The notes beneath the pieces are model-generated. The model was not told where the DNA came from. It did no database searches and saw only the letters and a list, made by a program, of their open reading frames with translations. From contig JAWQUS010000004.1 in NCBI GenBank assembly GCA_036365455.1, positions 1,061,501 through 1,125,500 of the forward strand: a stretch of DNA of 64,000 bases, given 5' to 3'. The DNA is from Macrosoma leucophasiata. Lineage: Eukaryota > Arthropoda > Insecta > Lepidoptera > Hedylidae. Each line of letters begins with the position of its first letter. The stretch's first letter is position 1. This document shows, one piece after another, positions 9,351 through 20,951 of this stretch. The position numbers and the translations under genes are program-made.

Positions 9351-10294
9351 GGTCATGGTAGGTCAATCTTGGTCAATTTATGTAATTATCCGATTATTGC
9401 CATTCGGCTTGCTAGTAATTAAGGGCACAACTCTATATCTCTATAGACCTAGGCATTTCCTCATTATAGCGGGTAATCCACGCGTCTGTCATAACCGTCC
9501 ACTAATAAGTAGACAGGGGACAGTTCGGCGACCGCCGCAAATTGGCAACAGCATTACGATATTGCGGATTACATGTGATGCACAAACATCGATTGACTGT
9601 AGGGTTGACACTTGAAGTTTATATTTTACTGAAAAAAAAGGCTTTAACTTTGACAGGTAACTAATAAACTGATTTATGATATTACCCGCTCTAGTGAGGA
9701 AATGCCTAGATCTATAGATATGTGCTCCTAATTACTGCCTAACCGACTAGGAATAATTGGATCGTATTATTGATGCTTTAGTAGAGATGTGCGCGACCAT
9801 CATCGTGGTGTTTCAATATTTTAATCTTATATGTTTATAATTTCACTGCGCTCAATGGTTTCACTCGTTGTAATGATTTTTTTTAATTACTTTGTAATTA
9901 TAACGTGACGTAATTTTGTTCGCTAGTTACTCGTATCTACGTTTTGTTCTATGTAGTACCACACCGCGGACACTCTGCCAGAATTCCATACAAACGCTTA
10001 TTTTGGTCTCTATTACACAGCCATCAATCAGTGACGTGTATTTACACGTGCACCTGTGTGCGTAGCACGTAGAAAATACCAACCGTCGCCTATAAGATGC
10101 AGGGATGCAGGTTGGTGATGCAGGGAAATCGGGCGGGACATCTAAGTGTCCAGTCTAAACGTAGTATTATTACATATTCCTTGGTAGTACCTAAGTAACA
10201 AGCCTATTGACATCTCCGGGCACATTACAATACGATGAGGATGAAATATCGTGGAAAACTTCCATACAGTGAAAAAAACATGGATACGTCTTTA
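9351..10294. other. No gene seen
   Basis: Mixed-composition DNA without recognisable coding, tRNA or repeat content, apart from a 27-base scrap of SINE-A (minus) near 10203-10229. Confidence 0.5.
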
Positions 10295-10530
10295 CGATAT
10301 TTAATAATGTGTAAAGTGTGTTGTATCAGTTGCCTAACTAGCATTGTTAGCAACAGATGTCGCTACTGCCACTCCAAAGCAATGGAATAAATGTGAAGGT
10401 AAAATTCGACAGTCGGATGGGGACTTCGATAGCTCAGTTGGGCGAGCGGCTGGACTAGAGATCCCAGTGGTCGCGGGTTCAAGACCCGACTGAAATCAAA
10501 ATTTTCTTTCCATTCTACTATAAAAATATG
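10295..10530 (+). repeat. SINE-C with tRNA-Tyr-like domain
   Basis: The tRNA-like block is 10433-10498: ACTTCGATAGCTCAGTTGG (acceptor and D-arm), an anticodon region with ACTAGAGATCC, and a T-arm CGGGTTCAAGACCCG. It resembles tRNA-Tyr as I recall it. It is preceded by about 130 bases (GTTGCCTAACTAGCATTG, then AATAAATGTGAAGG) and followed by ATTTTCTTTCCATT; both flanks recur at 14425-14660 (reverse) and partly at 56900-57100. So it is a dispersed SINE, not a tRNA gene. Here the tRNA-like part lies near the 3' end. Confidence 0.7.
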
Positions 10531-11213
10531 TAATAGAATAGAATAGAATAGAAAATATTTTTATTTCGAATAGATCTTTACAGATACTTTCAAAACGTCA
10601 ATAAATCATAAACTACCTAGAGCGAATAACCATTACATATAGTAAAGAAAAATTAAAATTTAAACTATTTGGTTAAAACATAATAATCATAAAATTTTTC
10701 AATTCCTTCAATGATAATAAATTAAGAAAAAGAAAAACTTATTCGTCAAGATCAATGTTATTCACTTAGCAGAGTTCCAAGTGCAGTCACTACTGAGAAG
10801 AACTCTGCTACCCAACAAACTCAGTAAGAGCTCTTTTAAATGAAAGCTTAAATCTAGTACAGATTATCGTGAAAAATCAAATAATGTCAACGTCCATAGC
10901 ATAGATGCAAATAAACTGCTATCTACTAAATGTGATGTAGCCCCTGCAAACCAGAACAGACCAGTCTCCACCAACAGCACCCGTTCACGAGTATGACGCA
11001 TGTGACAGCCATTGCCCTCCTCGACCATTTTAGAGGGAAGTGAGCAACCCGCCACACGACGCCGCCAAAGGCAAAGACATTTAAGCGTGCATGACTGTTC
11101 CGGATATGCATACGGCAAAATAAAAGATGGAATTCATTTTCAGCCAGGGTATTCACATTATTCAACCCTTAACAATAGTAGATACTAATTACTGAATACA
11201 CGAAATCACAGGA

Positions 11214-12182
11214 TCATGAAATAGCCTGGCAGCGATCGCTATAATCCCAAGACGTATTATCATTAAGATAATCACTGGTCTTATAGTAATTACATTTATA
11301 TAAACGTTCTTTCATTACTTTCTTAAATTTATTGATCGATAGACTTTGAACGTTTTTGGGGATTTGATTAAAGAACCGTATACATTGACCTCTAAAAGAA
11401 TTACTGACCCTATTCAGCCGCGTTGCATGCATGGACAACTTGTATTTGTTCCTAGTATTTATACTGTGATTGTTACCTATTGTAGGAAACTCATTAATGT
11501 TTTTACGGACATATAATACATTTTCATAAATGTATTGCGAAGCTACAGTCAGAATATTTATTTCTTTAAATTTATCTCTAAGAGATACCCTCGGACTCAA
11601 CCCGTAGATAGCCCGGACAGCTCTCTTTTGCAGTACAAAAATAGTGTTGACGTCGGCGGAATTTCCCCATAGCAAAATGCCATAGGACATTATACTGTGA
11701 AAATAACTAAAATAAACAAGGCGAGCCGTCTCGACGTCTGTTAATAGTCTAATCTTTTTCACAGCAAATGCTGCCGAGCTAAGTCTATTAGCTAATTTGG
11801 CAATATGGGGAACCCATTGCAATTTCGCATCCACGGTAATGCCCAGAAATACCGTGGACTCTACGATCTCCAATACTTCCTCATTTATCTTAACATTGGT
11901 TTCAACCTGTTTTACGTTAGGAGTAGTAAATTTAATACATTTTGTCTTACTGCTATTTAACGAAAGGTTATTGGCGCTAAACCAATGTACTATATTAGAG
12001 AGAGTATTGTTTACACAGTCAAAATCTACCTCCTGTCTTTTAATTTTGAACACTAAAGAAGTATCATCAGCAAACAATACCATCTCTTGGCCATCATTGA
12101 TAATGTAGGGTAAGTCATTAATATAGACTAAGAAAAGAAATGGCCCTAAAATAGAGCCCCGGGAGATCTTGTCCCATTTACA
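11214..12182 (-). pseudogene. LINE ORF2, second half of reverse transcriptase
   Basis: It lies in the same frame as 12183-14027 and reads on after the TGA: SRGSILGPFLFLVYINDLP, then the catalytic LFADDTS (about 12070), the thumb (LNSSKTKCIKF, FLGITVDAKLQW), HSIMSYGILLWG, LQKRAVRAIYG, and a C-terminal RFFNQIPKNV region. About nine codons around the stop read sensibly in another frame (DVNGTRSPG), so a small deletion or pair of indels probably made the stop rather than a point change. The remainder is open for about 320 codons, so this is one of the least decayed LINEs in the window. Confidence 0.9.
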
Positions 12183-14027
12183 TCAAATATTTCTATTGTT
12201 TAAATATGAAGTCATAAGCTCGAGAGCGGTATCTCGAAGGCCGTAGTGATATAACTTTCTGACCAATGTTTCATGCTGAACGCAATCAAATGCTTTAGAT
12301 AAGTCACAGAATACCCCTAGTGCATTATGTGATTTTTCCCAAGCTTCAAAAATGTGTTTGACAAGTTCAACACCTGCATCGGTAGTTGAACGACCCCTAG
12401 TAAATCCAAACTGTCGACAATGTAAAAGTTTATGATGGTTAAAGTGTGCAAGTAGTTGAATTAAAATAAGTTTTTCAAAAATTTTACTTAAGACAGGTAG
12501 TACAGAAATTGGTCTAAAATTTGTGGGGTCACTTGTACTACCAGATTTAAAAAGAGGAATCACTTTACTATGTTTCATTAAGTCAGGAAATATACCACTT
12601 ACAATACTATTATTAAACATTGCCGCTAGGTAAGGTGCAATCACATCCATTATTTCATATGCAACTTTTACAGATAAGCCCCATAAATCAGTTGTGTTCT
12701 TAATATTCATAGACTTAAAGGCATGTATAACATCCGCAGTATTAACTAACTTAAAATTAAATATAGTTTTACTTTGATGTACATTTTCTTTCAATAATGA
12801 TTCGGCGACGGAAGGCGATGAAATGAGGTCTCCAGTCAAAGAAACTGGAATATTAGCAAAGAATGTTTCAAATGCTAAAGCAACTTCTTCGTCAGTAGTA
12901 ACATGTTTATTGTCAATTATTAATTTAAAATCAGAGTTGCGTTCAGCTTGTTTCCCAGTTTCACTATTAATTACATTCCAAGTCGCTTTAATTTTGTTAT
13001 TTGAATTTTTAATTTTATTTTTAATGTGAAGTGCCTTGGCTGCAAAACACACTTTCTTGAATATTTTCGAATATAATTTAACATGATTTTTAAACGAATT
13101 TGTGTGATTATGTGACTTTTCTCCATACAGGTCATACAATCTCTGTCTACTCTTATGTATTCCAACCGTCGCCCAGTCATTGAACGACTTATGACTTCTT
13201 ACATTTATTGTCTTATTGGTAAAAACTAAATTAAATTCTGTTAAAATTGTGGCAAAAAAGTCATTGTATAATATGTTAGGATCGTTATGGTATTGCACGT
13301 TTGCAAGTTTTGGGACAATATTTTCTCTGAATTTCTTAATTCGCTTCGCATTGAAAGGAACAAATACAATTGTTCGTTTATTTTTATCATTATGTAATTG
13401 ACTACAGAAGGAAACTAACTGACCACAATGGTCGGAGCTTAATTCAGTCAAAATATTTTTATGTGTAGGTTCAAAATCGATAAAAATATTGTCTATGCAT
13501 GTCGCTGAGTTCTGTGTAATTCTAGTAGGTTCTGAGAACAAATTATGCAGATTAAATGACATAAGTAACGATTTAAACCTCACAGTTGTTGGAGTTTCCT
13601 CCAATAAATTTATATTGAAATCTCCGCAAATAATGACACGTTTTTTTGAAGCAGTTAGATTGTTCAGTACAACATCTAAAATTTTTTCAAAACTTTCATA
13701 AGATCCACTTGGAGGTCTGTATACGGACACAATAATCAAGCGCTCAAGCTCCACACAGGCTATTTCTGCAGTTCGCTCTACGGAAAGACTCACTATATCT
13801 CTGCGTTCCTTATGTTTAATGTCTTTTTTTAACAATATAAGAGAGCCACCACGTATTGCATGTGACCTACAGAATGAACTGCCTACCTGGTGCCCACTAA
13901 AATTGAATATTAATTCGCTATTTTTCAACCAATGTTCAGTAAAACAACAAATTTGTATGTCATGAATGTTTAAAAATAACTCAATTTCTAATTCTTTACC
14001 CAATATTCCTTGTATATTTTGATACAC
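12183..14027 (-). pseudogene. LINE ORF2, endonuclease and first half of reverse transcriptase
   Basis: This 614-codon stretch nicks target DNA and begins the reverse transcriptase. The APE-type endonuclease covers residues 1-205: YQNIQG at the start, EHWL 31-34, SVYRPP 101-106, GDFN 135-138, TRIT 168-171, CIDNIF 177-182 and SDH 198-200 are all visible. A linker follows, then RT from about residue 480 (KVIPLFKSG, NFRPISVLP, FGFTRGRSTTDA, DLSKAFDCVQH). The frame ends at TGA (12183-12185) after SYLNNRNI, just before the conserved SRGSILGPFLF block. The frame continues upstream of the first Met with NNIVNLV, so the Met is probably not the native start. Confidence 0.9.
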
Positions 14028-14424
14028 CAGGTTTACAATGTTATTAGAATACCAATATCTACTGCTACTACTATAATAAAACCAATATCTACTGGTGGTA
14101 GAGCTCCGTGCAAAAGAGACTTCTACAAAACATCAATATCTACTCAATTGTCTGCGAATAAGTAAACAATGGATAGAACTCTCTTAGCGAATCGCATCAT
14201 TATATAGCAGATCTCAGTTTTCGCATGATGCGCAAACATCATCGATTGCCTGTAGGGTTGTCACCTTATATATTTTTTTTATTATTTGATTTAAACGTTA
14301 TTATAGTTAAATCTATCTTGTATGGCCCCGAAATAACTATCACAGACAGAGACATAACAATTGAGGTCTTAGGGCTGCCAATAGATCTGAATTTTCACCT
14401 CTGGGTATTGTGTAGTCTATTTTA

Positions 14425-14660
14425 TTTAAAGAAAAATGGAAAGAAAAATTTGACTTCAGGCGAGACTCGAACTCGCGGCCTACTGGGAATCTAGTCCAGC
14501 CGCTCTTCCAATTAAGCTACTGAAGTCCTGCCCGATTTGTCAAATATTTCCTTCAAATTTATTGCATTGCTTTATGGTAGCAGCAGCGCCATCTATTGCC
14601 AACTATGCTAGTTAGGCAACCGATATAATAGACTTTGCAGTTTATTGAATATCGTAAAGA
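14425..14660 (-). repeat. SINE-C with tRNA-Tyr-like domain (reverse)
   Basis: tRNA-like block 14451-14526 on the minus strand, with box A TAGCTTAATTGG and box B GAGTTCGAGTCTCGCC. Flanks match the copies at 10.4 and 57.0 kb, including GTTGCCTAACTAGCATAG reading leftward from about 14622. A head-to-head partial unit follows at 14670-14740 (ATTATTTCGCATTTACACATG), shared with 56915-56940. Confidence 0.75.
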
Positions 14661-14744
14661 AGTCGCTTTTACCCTTAATAATTGTTTTGTATTATTTCGC
14701 ATTTACACATGCTTGTGAAATATATTTTATTTAAAGAAAAAAAT

Positions 14745-15040
14745 TGTAGTCTATACGCTGCAATCATTACTTAACATCCATGGAAACTGCATGCTTGTTT
14801 ACCAGCTTTGTTCTAATGATTAACAGTAGCAAACAAGCATGCAATAAAATACAGATACTTGCTACCCATGAGGCCTGGTTGTTTTGGTATGACAACTTTC
14901 ATAAACTGGTGATAACCATCACCATCTAATCGGCACACGATAGCGTTGAATACTATCATTTGATGGCACAGATAGATTGTGTAATAGGGTGGTACTTACG
15001 CTCTCGAGCTCCGACGCAGGAATTCTATCACTAGTAGAAT
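14745..15040 (-). repeat. SINE-B, degenerate pair
   Basis: A short plus-oriented tail piece (14745-14800, GCATGCTTGTTTACCA) is followed by an old minus-oriented copy (14827-15040; AGCAAACAAGCATGCA to GAATTCTATCACTAG). Both are diverged. Confidence 0.7.
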
Positions 15041-15796
15041 ATATAAAACAAGGCATAATCTGATGAAAAATCTCGCCAAATATTTAATTTAAACAAATAT
15101 CTTAATTGAATCGTATGTACATAAACTAAGCATTTTAAAGATTTATTCAGAAATGCAATGAGCGAAATCCCAAAACATAAAAAAATAAGGTTAAGCAAGA
15201 AAAACTCTCTAGTTCTCATTTAATTATATACATTTCTAAAAATGTAAGTGAAGTAACTCATGTACGAACCAAATATAAAAAATAACAACAGTTTATTTGC
15301 CACTTGCAAGTTTTACTTTAAATGAAAACAAAATCAACAGAAGATACGGGAGCAAAAAAAAAAGAAGTTTTAAAATTGATAGATATGTCAAAATGGCGCC
15401 GTGACGCACTAACAAAATATAAAAAGAAAATCATGATACTTTCTAAGTGACTTTATTGGAAGAGTCAGTCAATTCGTTTAATCCTCCAATCAATAGATGC
15501 TCGACGCTAAATAAATAAAATAGCACTTAATAACAAACAATTGAATTACCATCTATATCAAAACTCTTTATCATCATACGATAGCCTCGTAAAAATAGTT
15601 CTACCCAATAAAATAATCGTTAACATAAATAAAAAGCAATTATGATAAAAACAATCAAAATTATCTTGTTGAATCTAGTTATCGGAATCCATATCGATAT
15701 CAACGGACGTTTAATACGTTAGCATTATTTTGTTCAAAAACACCAGTCATGCTAGCGTATTTTATCCGATTGCTAAAAATTTTTATATGTTTTACA
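15041..15796. other. AT-rich, no feature seen
   Basis: No repeat family, RNA gene or convincing coding frame recognised. Confidence 0.5.
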
Positions 15797-16178
15797 GTTT
15801 TTTTTTTTTCAATACAATGGCATCGTTATTGCCAGAGTCAAGTAAAACGATACTTCATATTTGTGATATACGGCGTAAAAGTCAGAGTCAGTCAGTCAAT
15901 TAACGGATTTAACAGTAAATCAGTTAGAGTAGAATAGAATAGAAATTCGAATAAATATTCGGAATTCGAGTAAAGAAATGGCTTCTTTACCAGAACATTT
16001 ACAATGAAGTTTTGGAGGCAGCCTAAACGGCCGTGTGTTCGCACTATTCTTCTATTTCACTATACACAGGCACTGTAATAAACCTATATCAAACAAAATG
16101 CCACCAACTTTATTTTATATAGATAACTCAAAAATGCACTTAGAAAATGAAATAAAATAAGAGCACCTCTTTCAAGGT
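15797..16178 (+). repeat. Family E interspersed repeat
   Basis: Starts with a T-run and CAATACAATGGCATCG, passes GTCAAGTAAAACGATA, CAGTCAGTCAAT, TTTACCAGAACATTTACAAT and GAAGTTTTGGAGGCA, and ends AAATAAGAGCACCTCTTTCA. Other copies: 37190-37763 (plus) and 50400-50755 (minus). The short frame over TTTACCAGAACA is not conserved between copies, so I treat it as non-coding. Confidence 0.7.
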
Positions 16179-16324
16179 TTGTTTTAGAGTTATTAAATAT
16201 TATTAATACTTGTCTTCTGCCTTCTCCACATTTATGAATAAAAATGGTTCCTTAACCATCCATAAATCTAGATTGGACATAACATTAAAGACAAATTGTC
16301 GATTGAATAATCGAAATAAATCGA

Positions 16325-16690
16325 ATGTGGCAAACAAGCATGCAGCTTACATTGATGTTAGGTAAGTGTATGACTGTAGTATATTTTTTAGATATCTACA
16401 CAAAAACCAAAGGTCAAAATGGAGATCGCAACCCCTGAGACCTAATTTTTGTCTCTGTGATAATTATTACGGGGGCCATACATTGCCATCTAACCGGAAC
16501 ATGATAGTGCTGAACACTACCATTTGGCGGCAGATAGATTAGGTAATGATTAATTATTTAATAATAATTATTAATTATTCTACACTCTCTGCCTACCCCG
16601 TTAGGGACCTGGCGTGAAGATACATACATACATAGATTAGGTAATGCCTATGAACTCTACTACCAGTGAGAAATTCTACCACCAGTTAGT
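16325..16690 (-). repeat. SINE-B interrupted by an RTE tail
   Basis: Minus-strand SINE-B (GTGGCAAACAAGCATGCAGC at 16328 to CTACCACCAG at about 16685). The insert at roughly 16552-16634 carries the RTE 3' end (CTCTGCCTACCCCGTTAGGG, CATACATACAT). The SINE word AGATTAGGTAATG occurs on both sides (16539-16551 and 16636-16648), consistent with a 13-base target duplication. Confidence 0.8.
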
Positions 16691-16896
16691 CTTACATACC
16701 TATATCTACTCGTACTTGAAATATTATCAGTCGCACAGATAGCGCTCCCTATAATGTCTTGAAATACCCCAAAGGTATGAAAATGTAAAATATGCTCAAT
16801 GAATGTCAATAAGTCCACCCCCTTTTACACGTGACGCATAAATTATAGGAAACCGACGAATCGTGGGTCGATGCACGACGTGTATGTATAATATAT

Positions 16897-17213
16897 GTTA
16901 CAATTAAAACCAGTTTTTAGATAGAACGCGGTTTTCCTAGTTAGGAATGTCAGCAAAAAAAACCACGTAACACCGAACGCCGCACCCTTCAATCTAACCT
17001 GGCAAAGACGGGGGGGGGGCTCATTTCACCCAACTAATATGAAAAATTTATCGTAACATATGTATCTACATATTTATCTAACCAACTAACTAAAACTAGT
17101 TTTAGCTACTTTTAATCGATTTTAAGATGTAAGTTATTCTACCAAAGGCATTTAGTAAAAACTAGTTTTAACTAGGAAAAGCACATTCTATCTAAAAACT
17201 TTTAACTGTAACA
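16897..17213. mobile_element. MITE with about 50-bp terminal inverted repeats
   Basis: The left end TGTTACAATTAAAACCAG, then TTTTTAGATAGAACG and TTTCCTAGTTAGG, is mirrored by the right end GGAAAAGCACATTCTATC, then TAAAAACTTTTAACTGTAACA. A G-run occurs at 17010-17020. No coding capacity; superfamily not decided. Confidence 0.7.
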
Positions 17214-17997
17214 CACATACATCTACCAACACCTAAAGAAATAAAATCATCAAGTTCTCCATGAAACACTTATATCTAGGTACAATATACGCGTCATAAC
17301 CTAATTAATATCATCAGCAGCCAGTTAAACGTGTCATAAAATTTAATCTATAATTAACAAAGTGCAATACCAAAGACAATTCATCACGAAGTAAACGTCC
17401 TATTGACGCCATAATCTAGCGTCAGCAAACCACAAATCCGAATAAATTATTATCTAAAAATAAATTGGCAACCCTGCAGACGGACGCAGCTGCAACGACC
17501 GATAGCTTATTGCTTGGACGTTCAAATTACACTACACAACCCTGACTGAACACTAAATAAACAACTACACGCGGTATCACAGAGCAATAAAGTCTAATAT
17601 TGAACTGTACACACTTATTTAATAGTAAATACAAAGTTGTCACGTATTCAGTTCGATTAAAACGTTACAATATAAATGCAAGAGCGACTTGAGATTAGAA
17701 TGGTGCTATTTCTGCGAAATGAAGGATTGGCGAGTGGGTGGTCTTTATTGTGTTGGGTTACGGTTGAGTTTTGTACGGCTGTTGTACAGGATCGGGGCTT
17801 CGGGGCCTACTGTTTTAGATCGGAGGGAATCCAATATTGATTGTCGTAAAGTACAGTAATGGAGCGGCTGATGAGAGGTTAATACTGTCTTTATAGTGAG
17901 CGTCTCTAAACTTTGTGCAGAGGTTGATTTTGCATTAAATTTTGTACTAATGTTTCTTTTCAAGGGTTAGTAAGCGGATATGTCCTTCTTGCATTGA
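17214..17997. other. No gene seen
   Basis: Unique-looking sequence. A 72-codon open frame on the minus strand at 17745-17963 has no recognisable domain and is probably chance. Confidence 0.45.
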
Positions 17998-18262
17998 AAT
18001 AAGGCATGCTCCGATGGTTCGGGCATATAGAAAGAATGTCGAACGAGCGAATGACTAAACAGATATACAATGCGAATGTGGATGGTTGCAGAGGCCCAGG
18101 AAGACCAAGACTGACCTACCTTAAACCAAATACCAAATAGGTCGAGTTCTGTCTGATGGTGCGGTCAAAAGTCTTAGGAATCGGCGTGCATGTATGAAGA
18201 GAACGATGAAGGTAAATGAGGCACGGGAGGTATGTCAGGAACCTGGCATGAAGATACATACA
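17998..18262 (+). pseudogene. RTE-type LINE, C-terminal reverse transcriptase remnant and tail
   Basis: One frame reads LRWFGHIERMSNERMTKQIY, then NANVDGCRGPGRPRLTYL, the RWFGH and GRPR signature at the C-terminus of RTE-type polyproteins. It then shifts frame through RNRRACM and MKVNEAREV before the ATACATACATA tail. Strongly 5'-truncated and non-functional. It is the best coding witness for the RTE family whose tails recur at 9180-9350, 16552-16634 and 25998-26103. Confidence 0.8.
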
Positions 18263-18593
18263 TATGTCCTTTTTGTGGCACGATTTGCGATCGTTTTGTA
18301 GCAGGAAGTTTTTCTGTAGATGTAATCCAGTAATTTGGTAGTTTTACCTAGAAAGTTTCCCGGGAGTTTTGAAAATTGGTGATTTTATATATTTTGAGGT
18401 GCTCTTTTCGAATTTTCACTTTGCCAACTCGTATCTTTGTCGCTCGTTCCGCTATATTAGAAAAATGGCGACCAAATAAAGTTTTTTGAGAATATCTGAC
18501 ACTACACCGCCGAACTTCGTACCGCAGTACTACTTTAGAATTAAATAATGTGTCATAGACAGATACCAACTATGTTTTTTACGTCTTGTAGGT

Positions 18594-18715
18594 GGCAAAC
18601 AAGCATGTCTGTAGACATGCACACTAAGACCAGAGGTCAAATAGCAGATGCGTTGCCACCCCTGAGACCTTAGTTGTTATGTCTCTGTGATAAGTTATTA
18701 CGGGGCCATACATTA
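18594..18715 (-). repeat. SINE-B, partial
   Basis: Minus copy from GGTGGCAAACAAGCATG to GGGGCCATACATTA, with a deletion near the left end where the GCAGTTCACATTGATG block should be. Confidence 0.75.
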
Positions 18716-19433
18716 TCAATAATTAAACATACATGGCTTGCTAGCTTTGTTAGCACTCCCTTTGTTGAAATTGTTGTGTCTATTACAATACAATGAACAG
18801 ACTAACTTTAACGATCGCATAGCAGGCTCTAACCGGGCTACATTCACCAATTAAATCCACTTTCATAAGCCATTTCAGTAATCCTACGCAAACCTATCCC
18901 TCAGACATTACAGCGACTTCATCGGGATTATTCCACTAAAATTACAAGTACTACACCCAGTGCTCCTTCAACTAATTGACTGTGATTTACAACTTAGCCG
19001 GTTTATAACCCTGCCTGCGCAATTTGAAGAGGCCATAACTTTACTGTTAGCATCATTAGAAAATAAACTTTAAGTCAACACATCAAGGTGTATTTTCGTC
19101 TGGGAATGGCGATAAAGTTGGGTAATTAAAATTTGGACGAGCCTACCACAAAGTTCGTGGAATTATTTGTTTATTTGTCAGCGTGTGTGGTATTGAATGT
19201 ATCGATGTGGAAGAGTAATTGCGGGTCGGCATTAGCTTTCGATTGCCACATCGATATAAACTATCCGATTATCGATTATCTGGAATGAATGATTATTTAA
19301 TTAAATTAGATAGTTTATTACTACAATGAACTATCAGATTATTGATTGTTAAGAATGAATAATTGTTTAATTCAATTGGTTAGACTTTTTCTAAATAAAG
19401 AAAAATACTTTAAAGTATCGCTAGTAAATCCTA
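18716..19433. other. No gene seen
   Basis: Unique, moderately AT-rich sequence. ATGAACTATC-type words recur loosely near 19250-19350, but not as a clear tandem repeat. Confidence 0.45.
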
Positions 19434-19748
19434 TTATAAAAGTAGGGGGCGCCCAAGGGGGGATATTTGGATTTTTACTCGAGCACTACAAATTAAGATG
19501 TAGTAAATAACTTTAGCTCTATTGAGTACCTCCACTACTACTCCAGTACTATATAGTGCAGCACCCTTAGAGTTATCTCCACAAGCTCGAATCACATCCA
19601 AATCGTCAGAATTTAGAATGGGAGCTTGGAAGCTTTGAATCGGTTCACTGAACAACCTTTCAGAGTCATTCTCACGTAATTTTTCAGCTCTATTTTTGAA
19701 AAGTTCAAACATTGTCGACAAGGTTACGGCATCAACATCCTGGGTCAA
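19434..19748 (-). CDS. Unrecognised open frame, about 104 codons
   Basis: A minus-strand frame opens after a TAA and has no ATG at its start (TTG at 19748; first Met 14 codons in). The part LSTMFELFKNRAEKLRENDS, then ERLFSEPIQSFQAPILNSDD and LDVIRACGDNSKGAALYSTG, has protein-like composition and looks genuinely coding. The last 25 residues look like read-through. I do not recognise the family. It abuts SINE-G, so it may be a retroelement gag-type fragment or a captured exon. A truncated end at about 19505 would fit loss of homology there. Confidence 0.4.
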   Translation of the reverse strand: MTQDVDAVTLSTMFELFKNRAEKLRENDSERLFSEPIQSFQAPILNSDDLDVIRACGDNSKGAALYSTGVVVEVLNRAKVIYYILICSARVKIQISPLGRPLLL

Positions 19749-19814
19749 AGACGCGTCGGATTATCTAGAGAAAGTAATAATTGTAACGAGAAACATAGTA
19801 ATAATGTCCTCCAG

Positions 19815-20135
19815 ACCGAATTTCGGTCACGGCGGCCAATCTCAACGGAGACTAGCCAACTGCGCGGGAGATATTATAATGCACAAGTGTATGTATGCAC
19901 AAACACCTGTGTTCTCTCTATTCCCTCGCTTTCATAATCCGATGGGACGGCAATTCGACACGACCGGAGAGAGATCGGGGACAGGACGGCTTTACGTGCT
20001 CTCCGAGACACGACCAGACTCCGGACTACTACTGGGAATTCCTTCACAGTAAAAACCCAATAACAGATTATCCCGACCTGGGGATCGCACCCAGGACCTC
20101 CGATTTCACCATCGCGACTGTGTATGCCCGGTGTC
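19815..20135 (-). repeat. SINE-G, tRNA-derived (minus)
   Basis: On the minus strand the head carries GGAGGTCCTGGGTGCGATCC (box B-like T-arm) near 20085. The body has CGGAGAGCACGTAAAGCCGT, CCGGTCGTGTCGAATTGCC, and the terminal CTCCCGCGCAGTTGGCTAGT and CGAAATTCGG parts. I recall closely similar SINEs in moths. Confidence 0.65.
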
Positions 20136-20194
20136 TTCTCTATATATGAATTTCATTGATGCATAGCCATTTTATTATTTCAATTGGGCTTAAA

Positions 20195-20555
20195 ACCTCA
20201 TTTTATTTACATATTCGAAATCGGATCATTGCAACCCGTGAAAGTTGCATCATAGAAACGGCGCATACCCACTTTTCACAACTCTGCTGACTCCTTCGAG
20301 GACATATAAGCGTGAATATTCTATAATATAAAAATAAGTCGGGTTTTCCTTCCTGACGCTATAACTCCAGAACGCATGAACCGATTTCCACGGTTTTGCA
20401 TTCGTTGGAAAGGTCTCGGGCTCCATGATATAGCAAAGAAAATTCAGGAAAATTTTCAAGAAAAAAGTACGTGGTGTTTGCCTTATAATTTCTTAGAACA
20501 TAGGCTACTTTTTAAACGACATCCACGCGGGCGAAGCCGCGGGTAACAGCTAGTA
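20195..20555. repeat. LINE 3'-end-like repeat (CTAGTA terminus)
   Basis: Ends with GGGCGAAGCCGCGGGTAACA then GCTAGTA, a terminus seen in variant form at 30530-30548, 61730-61745 and 62985-63005. The interior has AACTCCAGAACGCATGAACC and GATTTCCACGGTTTTGCATT, typical of lepidopteran LINE tails. No protein motif. Confidence 0.55.
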
Positions 20556-20951
20556 TTTTATAAAATCTACATCATTTACCAAAGTCAAATGATCTGTCAC
20601 GCGCAAAGCTCAAGGAAACAAGATGTTCTCGACAGACTCGCCATCGTGTACCTATCTTTAAAAACCGGAACGAAATCAACTGTTTCGTGGAAATCTAATA
20701 CAGCGGCGAACGATCCTCAATAGCATTTGGATTTCAATAAACAGTGTACGATACTTCGATATTGGAAGAATTTCTGTGAAGTATCTTACAAGGGTTCCAT
20801 TTTTTCCTTTCGTGGTATATACTCGCATACCCCTAGAGAAATCAATTTCTAAATAAAGTAACTGTTAATGTAGTAGCAGTCACTTATCATCAATATCAAT
20901 CAGGTAGGTATGCCTTTGCCACTTACATGACTTAAAGAAATATATATAAGT

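Larger units (their letters stand above)
10535..14110 (-). mobile_element. Non-LTR retrotransposon, about 3.6 kb, ATTCT-repeat tail
   Basis: A LINE read on the minus strand: end of an upstream region, endonuclease, reverse transcriptase, roughly 650 bases of 3' UTR, and a 3' terminus of ATTCT repeats (AGAAT on the plus strand at 10536-10553). Coding similarity begins near 14090, so the first ORF is missing or barely represented (5' truncation). A single stop interrupts the main frame. The pentanucleotide tail and the FADDT motif suggest the CR1/Jockey group. A fragment of the same type of 3' UTR lies at 59735-59820. Confidence 0.85.

Noticed and set aside
10433..10498. Possible tRNA-Tyr gene
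   Set aside because: Flanks are shared with other copies and the anticodon stem is imperfect, so it is a dispersed repeat.
11797..12108. 103-codon plus frame
   Set aside because: Antisense shadow of the LINE reverse transcriptase.
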